In this document: in pieces, positions 11,024 through 22,839 of the stretch
Numbering within the stretch: position 1 is the first letter of the stretch
Layout of the letters: every line of letters begins with the position of its first letter
Source of the DNA: Flaveria trinervia
Lineage: Eukaryota > Streptophyta > Magnoliopsida > Asterales > Asteraceae
Assembly: GCA_025506515.1 (NCBI GenBank)
Contig: CM046457.1
Span: 38,140,231-38,204,230 of the forward strand
Direction: 5' to 3'
Length of the DNA: 64,000 nucleotides
Notes under the pieces: generated by a model
Database searches by the model: none
What the model was told of the DNA's origin: nothing
The model's input: only the letters and a program-made list of their open reading frames with translations
Program-made: the position numbers and the translations under genes

Positions 11024-12369
11024 TCAAAGAGCTCCACAGGCTTTGTGAATCTTGTCCTTTGGAGATTCATTGAACTTGACATGTAAAGTCTCTTCAACCA
11101 TCTTTGTTCTGCAATTGAAGACTCTGTATGCCTTGCAAGTTGATGAATAACCAACAAAGTACCCTGCATCCACCTTAGGATCAAATTTCTGGAGCTGATC
11201 CTTTTGTTGAGAATGAAACAGGGACACCCAAATGCTCTAAAAATGAAATGAGAGGGGCCAAATGATGTAGAACTTCATATGGAGTCTTCATCAACCTCTG
11301 ATTTATTAGCACTCTATTCCACATAGCATGCTGTGTTGACAGCTTCACCCAAAAGTCAATGGCAGTCCAGAATCAGCCAACATAGACCTTGCAGCTTCAA
11401 TGAGGGTCCTGTTCTTTCTCTCCACAACTCCATTCTGTTCAGGAGTTCTTGGAATACTAAACTGTCTCTTTATTCCCTTGGAAAGGTAGAATTCATCAAG
11501 TGTATTGTTCCTGAATTCTGTTCCATTATCACTTCTAATACACTTGACTGAGAGGGAATACTGCTTCTCAGCATACAACACAAAGTTTATGATCTTCTGT
11601 GCAGCTTCATCCTTTGAATGTAGAAAGAAAGTCCATACAAATCTGGAGTAATCATCCACAATTACCAGACAGTATTTTTTCTGTGCCATGCTCATCACTC
11701 TCACATCACAGACCAAAGAGATCCATGTGAAGAAGTTGTAAGCAGGCAGTGGACTTTGGTTCTTCAATAGGTGGAAATGAAACCTTGTGCTGTTTTCCTT
11801 TCAAACAAGCAGTGCAGTTGTTTTCACACTTGAACTCCTTCATAGGCATTCCCCTCACTAAACTATGGTGTATCAGCTGATTCATGTTCTTGAAATTAAC
11901 ATGTCCCAGCCTTCTATGCCATAGATTAGATTCTTGAGAGAGGCCTTGGAAAATAGGCAAGGATGGCCTTTGAGATCAATTTCTTGGAAAGATCTAAGGC
12001 ATACACTCTTCCTGTCCTGTTGGCCTTCAGGAGAGTGTGAGCATCCAATACCTTGTCAATCAAACTCAGAACTTTGGATGACAGAATCCTGCAGTTCTGG
12101 CTTGTGAAAAGGGCAACATGGCCTTTGTCACACAATTGACTGACACTCAAAAGATTATACTTGAGATTTTCCACATGGTTGACATCATCAAACTTTATTT
12201 CCCCATTGGAAACAAAGCCCTTCCCAATGATGTAACCTCTTGCATCATTGCCAAAGGAAACAAATCCCTTCCTTCCTGGAGAGTAGTCATTAAGAAGTGA
12301 GTTGTTCCCAGTCATATGCATAGATCCTCCACTGTCTACATACCAGATGCTACTTTGCATGTTGAAGAA
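11024..12369 (-). CDS. pol: Element D pol: protease-integrase
   Basis: Protease starts with SSIWYVDSGGSMHMTG (12351 on), DSG being the retropepsin-type active site. It continues through KYNLLSVSQLCDKGHV to the GAG-pre-integrase zinc domain LWHRRLGHVNF...CTACLKGKQH (about 11930-11800). The integrase core has its catalytic Asp in HMDLFG (11721-11723), second Asp in SDNGTEF (11528-11530) and Glu in GVVERKN (11420-11422): the DDE triad is complete. The C-terminal part ends with YFVGYSSTCKAYRVFNC (near 11160). Protease matures the polyprotein and integrase inserts the cDNA. Frameshifts occur near 11950, 11720 and 11230. Confidence 0.9.
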
Positions 12370-15224
12370 ACCTGCATAAATAACAATCAGTTAGTTTTGG
12401 AGACCCAAACCTTTTTGGTTTTGGCCTGGTCTCATCAACAGATGGTAAACTAACAGGTTTATTGGACACAATAGCTTGAGGTGAAGGAGATGGTGTAGAA
12501 GAGAATCCTTCGGCTTGGATCTCCTTTTCTGGGGTTTCAACACAGGGCCATCAAGTTGGTTAACTCTTCCCACAGATGTTGAACCATCATTACCAGCTGT
12601 GTCTGATTCTGGGAGAGAGAGCTTTCAGCTCTTCAGACACATTGGTATTGGTGTTTGATGATGAGTTCTTGTGTTGCACCATCTTCTTTTGAGCAACCTC
12701 AGCTATTGCCTGTTGCACTCCTTCCTTTTTAGATTTCTTTTTGGTCATTGGAGTAACAGGATTTGATGCTGCTGGTACAAACTTGGACTCAAACTCAGTT
12801 TTCATTTTAGCCAAATTTTCTTTAATTTCCTCTTTTGTTTGAGTTTGGATCCCTTTTTGTACCAACAATCATCTGTGAGATGATTGAATAGACCACATAT
12901 TTCACATGGTTTCTTCTTCATCTTCTGTTGATCATCAACTAAAGAAGATGAAACTACTGAAGACTTGCTCTTCGGCAGTTTAGAAGCCTTTTTGCCTTCT
13001 TGTCAACTTCCTTAGTAGGCTTCAAATCCTTCCTACTGACAGTTTTCTCTCTTTAGTGCTGTCAGTCATTAGGATTTGAACTCCAGATGTTATCCCCTGC
13101 TCTCCAGTACCCTCAGTACTTCTAGGATAACACTTGGGTTGATCAACTCATTGATCATGTGAGTGTCAGCAGTTGAACCATCAATATCAGCTGTTAGGTT
13201 CACAGAGGGATTACTACTGACTTCAACTACTGATGGTGCTTTATCAAGTAGTGAATCACATGATGAGGTGGATTGTCATTACTTTCTCCATCAGAATCCG
13301 CTCCTGCTCTTGAAGCAAAAACTGTAGGAGGAGCAGTGTGATTATAACCAATTCCAAACTTCACATTGGAAGCTGTTTGCTTACTAAGAAGCATTTCAAA
13401 GCCCTTGCAAGATTGTACCCATCGATCACACTCTACCTACCTGTGACAGCAAGAGTATCTTTGAGGTCTTTGTACTTCTCTAAGAGTACATCCTCCCTAG
13501 CCTTATCATCAGAAATTGGCATTTTAATTTGTAAATCTCATCAGTTTCTCTTTTTAGCACAGACTCAAACTCAGCTTTATTTTTGGAAATTGTTTGTTCT
13601 AGCTCTACATTTTTATTGATTAAAGCCACATTTGCTTCTCTAATAGAGGCAAATGCTGCTATGCAAGTTTCAGAACATAATTTGGCCTTAGCCTCAGAGG
13701 ATACCTGTGATACCTGTGTTGAAGAGGTATTTGAGGATGATCCATCAAGGATTCCAAAGCCATGAGAGCTAGATTTCCAAAGGATGCTCACCACCATGTT
13801 GACCAGCACCTGAGAACATTTGTTCATTACCAGACACATCATCTGGTAAACTGCTCCAGTCAACAACACCTGGTGTGAAGAAGCTGTGTTGTTGAAGTTG
13901 ATTAGGTTGATGAGATTGGGATGGTTGAGGCTCGGGAGTGCATGTGGTTGCTGAGCAGTGGGTGCTTGAACCTGACCTGGTTGTGGCATGTAATAGCAGG
14001 GTATGGATATGGCATTGGCCCCTGTGGAACAAAATATGCAGGAGATTGTGGTTGATGATGATAACCAGAATTGACAGGTTGTTGCCCTCTGTTTTGTTGA
14101 CTATTGCCAGGAAAGTCACAAAGGGTGCAGGAGAGTTAGATCCAGATGATCTACATTCTCTTGCAAAGTGCCCAAGCCTGTGGCATTTATGGCACTTCAA
14201 CTTACTCTTGTCAAAACCAACTTTGGTTTTGCCAGAGAGTCCTGGGAATTTCCTTCCAGTTCTTTTGTAGAACTTCTGAGATCTGATATTTATCAGGCCA
14301 TTTGGCTCAAATATCCATCTCTTCTAAGTCATCATCAGCAATCCCCTTGAGATCATCCATGATGAAACATAGATTGTCACTATTACAACCAGCAGAATAA
14401 CTATCAACACTCACAAAGGCAGGCTCAGAAGTGTTTGTAGAGAAATCAATATGCTCATCATACTGGCTTTCAGATGACGCATATTCTGACTCTTGATGTC
14501 CAATCAGGGCAGTGTTCCCTTGGACAAAATCCTCAGTGAGCTTGCCAGATAAACCAATTTCCTTTTCTGCTCTATCTCTCTCTCGAATGTAAGCAGTTTC
14601 CCATGAAGTTGGGTGAGAGATAGGCGATCAACATCAGCATTTGAGCGTAGAACAATGGTATATGTGTTCCATCTCTCAGGCAGTGATCTTAAAAATCTAT
14701 GGTTCATCTGACTCCTGGTATATTCATGTTTAACCATTTTCAATTCAGATTAAACATGAAAACCGCTCAAATTGTTGAGTCAGAGTCTCACCCTTTCTAT
14801 GAGAGAAAGTCTCATATTGTTGGGCGAGGATTTCCCTGTTGTTTGCTAAAACCTCATCAGTACCACCAAATTGTTCTTTGATGGCATTCCGAGGTCATGA
14901 GCATACACAGACTCAAATGCAGCCCAGAGTAAATCTCATTAGGAATAGCCATAGCCAAAATTCCATGGGCTTTTGCATCGATTTCAACAACTTCTTGTCC
15001 TCATCGGAGTATTGCTCCTTCTTCTTTGGAACCAACTGGTTTGTTTCCGGATCATTCACCATTGGCTTATGTGGTCCATGTACCACAGATGTCCAACAAC
15101 CTGAGCTATTGACAGACAGGTGATGGAGCAATCTTCTCTGCCAAATGTTATACTCATTCCTCACCAAGATCGGAAGCTTGGTAGAGGATCCAGTATTGAA
15201 AGGATCATTAGAAGAAGTAGTCAT
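12370..15224 (-). CDS. gag: Element D gag (capsid/nucleocapsid)
   Basis: Start at ATG 15224 (MTTSSNDPFNTGSSTK). The N-terminal part contains YNIWQRRLLHHLSVNS and, near 14740-14560, MNHRFLRSLPERWNTYTIVLR and LTQLHGKLLTFEREIEQK, typical of the copia UBN2-type gag. The zinc knuckle CHKCHRLGHFAREC lies near 14195-14153. A long coiled coil follows (about 13700-13400, FASIREANVALINKNVELEQ). A second CCHC knuckle CEICGLFNHLTDDC is near 12900-12855, and an NQTQL motif near 12600. A long gag with coiled coil after the knuckle is a Sirevirus trait. Gag forms the particle and binds genomic RNA. Several one-base frameshifts are present. Confidence 0.88.
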
Positions 15225-15418
15225 TGTGGAAAATCAGACAGATTCAAGTAAAAACACAATAAATTTAGCTCAAAACCACACAGAACCTCAATAAAACGGC
15301 CAGAAGCGATACACTCTCAATCTCTATAACAGATCCTTGCGAATTTTGCTAATTCGATTAAACTTAGAGCGATTGAACAGTTTCAATGATCAATTGTAGA
15401 TCGATCAATGATTAACCT

Positions 15419-15430
15419 GCTCTGATACCA
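15419..15430 (-). other. Primer-binding site of element D
   Basis: Minus strand TGGTATCAGAGC, two bases inside the 5' LTR; complementary to the 3' end of plant initiator Met-tRNA, the usual primer of copia elements. A 194-base leader separates it from the gag ATG. Confidence 0.93.
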
Positions 15431-15432
15431 TT

Positions 15433-16293
15433 TGTTAGGATCTCAGCCCTTGTTTAATCGATTGAACAGATTTAGCAGCGGATTAGCTCAGAATTAGACA
15501 AATTCAACAAGAACAATTGATATAAACGATAAAAGAATTTTGTTATAAAGAGAGAAATATCCGACAAAAAATATTGCATTAGATTGTCGGCCTCAAAGGC
15601 ACGATTACAGGTGAGTCATCTTTCCTTATAAAGAAAAGAATGACGTAGGCTGATGTCACTTGAAAGTGACATGTAACCGTTTTATAACTACTGATGTTTA
15701 ACAACTACTGAAGATGTCAACAACTGACATCTTCTTACAAATGTTCCTAAGTGTTAAACATCTCATTTACAACTACTGAAAAACATAAAACTACTGAAAC
15801 TACAACGACTGAAGAACAGCTCTTCAGTCGTTTTACAAAACTACTGAAACAAAAACATAAAACTACTGATATCACAACTACTGAAGAAGTACTCTTCAGC
15901 AGTTGTGACAAACTACTGAGGCTTCAGTACTGAATCTTATCTTCAGACTTTGACCTCAGGCGTTTCATCAGCTGATGACTTCAGTAGATATCATCAGCTG
16001 ATGTCTTCAGTCTTTGTCTTCAGACTTTGTACATCAGTTGTTGATCTTCAGCACTTGTGAACTCTTCAGCTGTTGTACTTCAGTACTTTGGTCTTTCAGC
16101 TTCACACTTGTGTTCTTCAGCTGTTGTACTTCAGTACTTTGATTCTTCACTGTTAAGATCTTCAGCACTTGATCTCAGCTGTTGTAGTCTTCAGCACTTG
16201 TCAAACTACTGATGAGGCTTTCAGCAGTTGTTGTGATACCGTGTGGGACTTAGAGATTTTCTGATCTTGGCTCATTGGTTCTTTTGGTCCACA
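15433..16293 (-). repeat. Element D 5' LTR
   Basis: 861 bp, TGTGGACC... at 16293 (one A missing from the TGTTGG end) to CCTAACA at 15433. It matches 4008-4864 with practically no substitutions in the parts compared, only one- or two-base indels, mostly at homopolymers. A TATA box (TTTATAAGG, minus strand) is at 15624-15632. Confidence 0.95.
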
Positions 16294-17237
16294 ACTTTAT
16301 TGCCATGGAGAGATGTTATCTCTTCATCAGTTTTAAACAAGGTCATGAAAGAGAGGATGGGTAAACTTACTGACCTGGGACTTTGGTCAATGTCTACAGG
16401 CATGAGCCTCTGGTGGGGCTATCCCTTGTTGCTGCTTAGGGGAGTATAGAGACTCACCCTGAGGGCTTTGAGCTTGGGTTGTGGGCTCATGGGTCTGAGA
16501 CTGAGACGACTCAAGACCCAATTGAGGTCAAAAGAGAAGATGGAGAGACCTCTGACTGAGTGGAGCCCATGTTTCCACTCTAGTCTTTTTGGATTGAACA
16601 GAGGGGCTTGTTCAATCAGAGTAGATTGAACAGGGTTCATTTGGGGCGTCTCTGATAAGTGATGGTGATGGTTGGAGAAGGTATTGTTGGCATTATGGGG
16701 GTAGTTGCTGGTGTTGGTTTCATCACCTGTGGGGTAAACAGGGATGTCACCAGGAGCCGTTGGCTCAGTCATACCTGGAAAGTGAAGTATCTCTCCTGTG
16801 AAGTTGGTGGACGCTATCTTCAAAGTCCTGAGATGTCGGCCCTCATTTGAGGCAGTCAAAGCAGATGCACATACAAGCTTGCTCTGCTCTATTCGCAGTT
16901 GATTATGTGCTGGAGAAACCGGGGATACATGAAGAATGTGTTCTTCTGAAGATTTCCCATAGGATAGTCAGCATAAATCTTGAATAGTTGAAGCGGAGGC
17001 GTTTCACCACCCTGAACGAGGCACCCGTCATAGGGATTTGATCCCATCCCCAGATTTATTCGACAAGTAGTGAAGGACCACGTTAGGAGGAACTTCCATG
17101 TGTACGAGAAGTTAAATTGTAGATAGTTGACCTGGTAACATCTCCACCATATCCCATTGGAGATAAGAATTGTCCAAATCTGCTTTGGGGAATTCCGTTG
17201 GAGCGCCCTCATCATGTAGCTCTAGATGCTACCTCTT
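16294..17237 (-). pseudogene. Element B, post-pol ORF (second copy, cut by D)
   Basis: Paralogue of 347-1330 in the same orientation. It contains MTEPTAPGDIPVYPTGDE, FMYPRFLQHIINCE and QIWTILIS-like pieces, broken by frameshifts. The left end begins with the ACTTT duplication (16294-16298) of element D, so joined to 4007 it restores the unfilled site. The right end stops abruptly near 17237, where sequence of element E RT begins; about 320 bp of the N-terminal coding part is missing. Confidence 0.7.
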
Positions 17238-18420
17238 GATCTATCAGCCTTTTGTTTGATTTGCAAGCCTAGAAAGAACTGTAATTCTCCCATTGCACTC
17301 ATTTCAACCTCTTTTTCATTAATTTGGTAAATCATCACACAACTGGGATCAGAGGATGCAACATTATATCATCAACATAAATTTGAACAAGTAGCTTATG
17401 CTGATCCACCTTCTTAATAAACAAAGTTTTATCTATGGAGCCTCTAGTGAAATTATTCTTGAGAAGAAAAGTGGAAAGTGTCTCATACCAGCTCTAGAGC
17501 TTGTTTCAACTCATAAAGAGCCTTATCAAGTTTATACACCCATTCAGGATGTTTATTGTCCTCAAAACCTGGTGGTTGACACACATAAACTTCTTCTTTT
17601 ATTTTACCATATAAAAATGCACTTTTGACATCCATTTGAAAAACTTAAGATGGTGGAATGCAGCATAGGCTAAGAAGAATCTAATTGCCTCTAGTCTGGC
17701 TACAGGGGCAAAGGTTCATCATAATCAATACCTTCTTCTTGTGAACCCTGTACAACCAGTCTAGCCTTGTTCTTAACAATAAGCCCATTTTCATCAGTTT
17801 TATTCCTAAACACCCATTTAGTGCCTATTGCACACTTACCTGGGGGTAGAGGAACCAGTTCCCACACTTGCTGTTTCTTGAACTGAAGTAGCTCAAGCTG
17901 CATGGCTTCAACCCATCCATTGTCTCTTAAAGCAACATGATAGTTCTTTGGCTCTAGCTGACTGATAAAGAGAGCATAGAAGCAGAAGTTAGACAATTGA
18001 CTTCTTGTTAAAACTCCAGCATTGATATCACCAATGAATTGAGACATTGGGTGATTCTTCAGCTCTTGATAAACAATGATATCTGTGCAAGTGTTTGTAG
18101 AACCTTCAGCAGCAGCAGATGTTGATGCAGACTCTTGAAACCAAGAATTTGATGGTAACTCAAAAGATGTAGTGGAATCAGAAATCTCATCAGCATTTGT
18201 TGTGGATGGAACTGCTAAAGCTACAGGAACATCAAGTTTAGCAGACTCAGGCAATTGGTCACTAAACTTGATTAGGTGAGTATTGATATTATCATCATCA
18301 TCATCAATACCACCAGGTGGAAGACATGCTGCAGAAGATGATTTATCCACATGGTCTGCAACAATTGGAGGTTGATAACTAACATATTGCAGTATGTCCA
18401 AATCAAACAACTCCATAGGG
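17238..18420 (-). pseudogene. pol: Element E reverse transcriptase (truncated)
   Basis: An open stretch from MELFDLDILQYVSYQ (18416) to the RT N-terminus near 17700 carries RSQLSNFCFYALFISQLEPK, WVEAMQLELLQFKKQQVWEL, GTKWVFRNKTDENGL and EEGIDYDE. Past a frameshift it continues to YVDD at 17368-17379 and ends inside the segment equivalent to FFLGLQIKQKADG in K. The linker is more intact than in D and shows repeated Asp codons (near 18300). Non-functional because the thumb and RNase H are missing. Confidence 0.9.
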
Positions 18421-19760
18421 TTTTATGGAATCTTTTCCATTGGAGATTCATTAAACTTCACATGAAAAGTCTCTTCAACTATCTTTGTTCTGCAATTGAA
18501 GACTCTGTATGCTTTGCAAGTAGATGAATAACCAACAAAATACCCTGCATCCACCTCAGGATCAAACTTTTGGAGTTGATCCTTTGTGTTGAGAATAAAA
18601 CAGGGACACCCAAATGCTTTGAAAAATGAAATTAGAGGAGCCAAGTGATGTAGAACTTCATATGGAGTCTTCATCAACCTCTGATTTACTAAGGCTCTAT
18701 TCTGCACATAGCAAGCTGTGTTAACAGCTTCAGCCCAAAAGGTCAGTGGCAAACCAGAGTCAGCCAACATAGACCTTGCAGCTTCAATTAGGGTCCTGTT
18801 CTTTCTCTCCACTACTCCATTTTGTTCTGGAGTCCTTGGGATGCTAAACTGCCTTTTGATTCCCTTTGAAAGTTAAAATTCATCAAGTGTATGGTTTCTG
18901 AATTTAGTTCCATTGTCACTCCTTATACACTTGACTGAAAGGGAATACTGCTTCTCAATATACAACACAAAGTTGAAAATCTTCTGAGCAACCTCATCCT
19001 TTGAATACAGAAAGAAAGTCCATACAAATCTGGAGTAATCATCCATAATTACTAGACAGTATTTCTTCTTTTCCATGCTCATCAATCTCACAGGACCAAA
19101 TAGATCCATATGCAGTAATTGCAAGCAGGCAGTGGACTTAGGCTCTTCAATAGGAGGCAATGAGACTTTGTGATGTTTTCCTTTTAAACACGCAGTGCAG
19201 GTTTCATCACAGTGGAACTCCTTTATTGGTAAGCCTCTCACTAAACTATTATAGATCAGCTGATTCATGTTTTTGAAATTAACATGACCCAGCCTTCTGT
19301 GCCACAGTTTAGATTCCTGAGGAGAGGCTTTGGAAAATAGGCAGGGATAGCCTCTGATATTTATTTTCTTGGAAAGATCTAAGGTATACACTCTTCCTGT
19401 CCTGTTGGCCCTTAGGAGAGTGTGATCATCCAACACCTTATCAATCAAATTCAGAACTTTGGATGACAGAATCCTGCAGTTCTGACCGGTGAAAAGAGCA
19501 ACATGGCCTTTATCACACATTTGACTGACACTCAAGAGATTGTACTTGAGATTTTCCACATGATTAACATCATCAAACTTTATTTCTCCATTGGAGACAA
19601 AGCCTTTTCCAATGATTTACCCTTAGCATCATTGCCAAAAGAAACAAACCCCTTCTTTCCTTGAGAGTAGTCATGAAGAAAAGAGCTGTTCCCTGTCATA
19701 TGCATAGATCCCCAACTGTCTACATACCAGATGCTACTTTGGCATGTTGAAGAACCCTAC
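18421..19760 (-). pseudogene. pol: Element E protease-integrase
   Basis: The protease motif reads WYVDSWGSMHMTG (19712-19720 encodes D-S-W), where D and K have DSG: the conserved glycine is replaced by tryptophan. A frameshift lies near 19610. From 19559 the frame is open through LLSVSQMCDKGHVALF, LWHRRLGHVNFKNMN, CTACLKGKHH, LLHMDLFGPV, DDYSRFVWTFF and SDNGTKF to 18873; a TAA then separates the rest (ERKNRTLIEAARSML, YFVGYSSTCKAYRVFNC) at 18812-18423. The DDE residues themselves are kept. Protease is very likely dead. Confidence 0.9.
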
Positions 19761-22620
19761 AATCATAAAAAATTAGTTAGTTTTTGAGACCCAAACCTTT
19801 TTGGTTTTGGTCTATTCACATCAACAGATGGTAAACTAACAGACTTGCTATGAATAACAGCCTGAGGGGATGGAGATGGTGAAGAAGAAGATTCCTTTGG
19901 CATGGATTTTCTTCTCTGTGGTTTCAACATAGGAGCATCTAATTGGTTGACTATCCCCAATAGATGTTGAACAATCATAACAAGTTGTGTCTGATTTTGT
20001 GATAAAGCCTTCAGCTCATCAGACACATTAGTGCTTGAGTTGGATGGGTTCATGTGTTGTACCATCTCTCTTTGAGCAACCTCAGCTGTTGCCTGTTTAA
20101 CCCCTTTCTTTTTGGATTTCTTTTTGGATTTTGGGTTTACAGATTTTGATGTTGCTTGTACAAATTTAATTTCAAACTCAGTTTTCATTTTATCCATTTT
20201 CTCTTAATGTTTTCATTATGTTTGAGTTTCGAGCCCTTTTTATACAACAATCATCAGTAAGATGATTGAATAAGCCACATATTTCACATGGCTTTTTGTT
20301 CATCTTAAGTTGATCATCTGCTGAAGAGGTGAAACTACTGAAGACTTGTTCTTCAGCAGTTTGCTATCAGTACTAGTAGTTTTCTTTGCTTTAGTACCCG
20401 CTTTCTTGATATCTTCTTCAGTAGTCTTCCACCCTTTCTACTTACAGTTTTCTTTCCTTTAGTACATGTAGTAGTTTGGGCTTGTTCTCCAGGTGTATGA
20501 AATTCTTTTTAGTACTTTCAGTACTTTGTGAAATATCACCTGGAGTGATCAACTTTGTGATCATGTGAGTGTCAGCATTTGAACCATCACATCAGCTGAT
20601 AGTTTCTAAGAGGAATTAATGCTGGCTTCTACTTCTGATGACTGTATCAGATAGTAGATCACATGATGAAAAGGATTGGTTATTGCTTTCACCATCAGAT
20701 TCTACCTCTGCTCTGGGAGTAAAGTCTGTAGAGGAGTATGTGATTATAACCAATGCCAATTTCACATTGGAAGCAGATTGCTTACTAAGAAGCATTTCAA
20801 AACCCTTGCAAGAATTTACCCGTCGATCACACTCTACCTGGGTAGTTGCAAGTGTTTCTTTGAGGTCTCTGTACTTCTCTAGAAGTATCTCTTCCCTAGC
20901 CTTATCATCAGTGATTTGGCATTTAAGTTTGTAAATCTCATCATTCTTATCATTAATCACAGACTCAAGTTCAGCTTTGCTTTTGGAAATTGTTTGTTCT
21001 AGCTCAATGTTCTTGTTAATTAAAGCTACATTTGTTTCTCTAATAGATGCAAATGCGGCTATGCATGTTTCAGAACATAGTTTGGCTTTTGCCTCAGAGG
21101 ATACCTGTGATACCTATGGTGTAGAGGCATTAGAGGATGAAGTATCAGCAGACTCCAAAGCCATAAGAGCTAGATTTCAAAAAGGACTGTCACCACCATG
21201 TTGACCAGCACCAGAGAACAGTTGTTCATGACGAGACAAATCATCTGGTAAACTGCTCCAGTCAACAACTCCTAGGGTGAAAACGCTGTGTTGTTGAGGT
21301 TAAGTTTGTTGATGTGATTGGGAAGGTTGAGGTTCAGGTAATGCATGTGGTTGTTGTGCAATTGGAGCTTGAACCGGATTTGGCTGAGGCATGTAATAGC
21401 AGGGAAAGGATATGACATTGGACCCTGGGGAACAAAGTATGCAGAAGATACAGGGTGTGATGATGACCAGAACCAGCAGGATGTTGCCCTCTGTTTTGTA
21501 GACTAGTGCTAGGAAAAGTCACAAAGGGTGCAGAAGAGTTAGATCCAGTTGATCTACATTCTCTTGCAAAGTGTCCAAGCCTTTGGCATTTGTGACACCT
21601 CAACTTACTCTTGTCAAAACCAACTTTGTTTTGCCAGAGAGTCCAGGAATTTCCTGCCAGTTCTGTTGTAGAACTTCTGAGATTTGATATTAACTAAGGC
21701 CATTTGGCTTAGAATATCCATCTCTTCTAAATCATCATCAGCAATTCCCTTCAGATCATCCATGATGAAGCATAGATTGTCACTATTACTGCCAGAATGA
21801 CTATCAATACCAACAAATGCATGATCAGAACTGTTTGAAGAGAAATCAATATGCTCATCATAATTGCTTTCAGATGTAGCATATTCTGACTCATGACCAA
21901 CCAAGGCAGTGTTCCCCAGTACAAAGTCATCAGTGAGCTTTCCTGATGATGACAGTTTCCTTTTCTGCTCTATCTCTCTTTGAATGTAAATAGTTTCCCA
22001 TGAAGTTGGGTGAGAGATAGGCTATCCAGATTTGCACTAGAGCGTAGGACAATAGTGTATGTGTCCCATCTCTCAGGCAGTGATCTGAGGAATCTGTTAT
22101 TCATCTGGCTGTTGGTGTATTCCTGTTTCACCATTTTTTAGCGAGATCAAACAGAAAAACGCTCAAACTATTGAGTCAGTGTCTCACACTTTCTATGAGA
22201 GAATGTCTCGTATTGTTGGGCGAGGATTTCTCTGTTGTTTGCTAAGACCTCATCAGTTCCACCGAATTGTTCCTTCAGTGCATTCCAGAGGTCATGAGCA
22301 GCTTCATGATGCATAAGCCCTGAATAGATTTCATTTGGCAGTGCCATGGCCAGAATTCCATGGGCTTTAGCATCAATCTCAAACAGTTTCCGATCTTCAT
22401 CTGAGTATTGTTCCTTCTTCTTCGGAACCATTTGATTGGTTTCCGGATTGTTCACCATAGGTTTATGTGGCCCATGTACCACAGATGTCCAACAACCTAA
22501 ACTGTTAACAGACAGGTGATGAAGCATCCTTCGTTGACATATGTTATACTCAGTCCTAACCAGCATCGGAGGCTTGGTTGAGGAACCGGTATTATGAGGG
22601 TCATTAGAAGGAGTAGTGAT
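19761..22620 (-). pseudogene. gag: Element E gag
   Basis: Equivalent of D and K gag, but the start codon is lost: the sequence reads K-I-T-T-P-S-N-D with ATC where K has ATG. It keeps NICQRRMLHHLSVNS, GILAMALPNEIYSGLMHHE (open here, frameshifted in D and K), knuckle CHKCQRLGHFAREC near 21600-21560, coiled coil about 21080-20760, second knuckle CEICGLFNHLTDDC near 20290-20250 and LSQNQTQLVMIVQHLLG near 20000. The frame closes at 19763 (KLTNFL, stop) just before protease. Confidence 0.85.
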
Positions 22621-22825
22621 CTTAGATTCAACCAAATTCAAATAAGCTATAGCAGGTTTAGAACAAAACACAACAAACCAAATTGAACCAAGAGAGATCT
22701 CAAAATGAATAAACGATAGCGGTAGAAAATCATAATCTATAACAGTTCTTGCAAATAACTAATCAATCAACATAGATATCAAATGCATTTCATGATCAAC
22801 TGTTAGATCGATCAATGATTAACCT

Positions 22826-22837
22826 GCTCTGATACCA
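22826..22837 (-). other. Primer-binding site of element E
   Basis: Minus strand TGGTATCAGAGC two bases inside the LTR, identical to D and K. Confidence 0.92.
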
Positions 22838-22839
22838 TT

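Larger units (their letters stand above)
4008..16293 (-). mobile_element. Element D: complete Sirevirus-type Ty1/copia retrotransposon
   Basis: A 12.3-kb element on the minus strand with two LTRs of about 860 bp, a PBS TGGTATCAGAGC, gag-PR-IN-RT-RNH in copia order, a palindrome-rich spacer, a large post-pol ORF and the PPT AGGGGGAG. Flanked by ACTTT duplications. The order IN before RT defines Ty1/copia; the size, PPT, long gag with coiled coil and post-pol ORF fit the Sirevirus (Maximus/SIRE) lineage. The LTR pair differs almost entirely by one-base indels, so the insertion is probably very young. It belongs to the same family as E and K. Confidence 0.95.
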
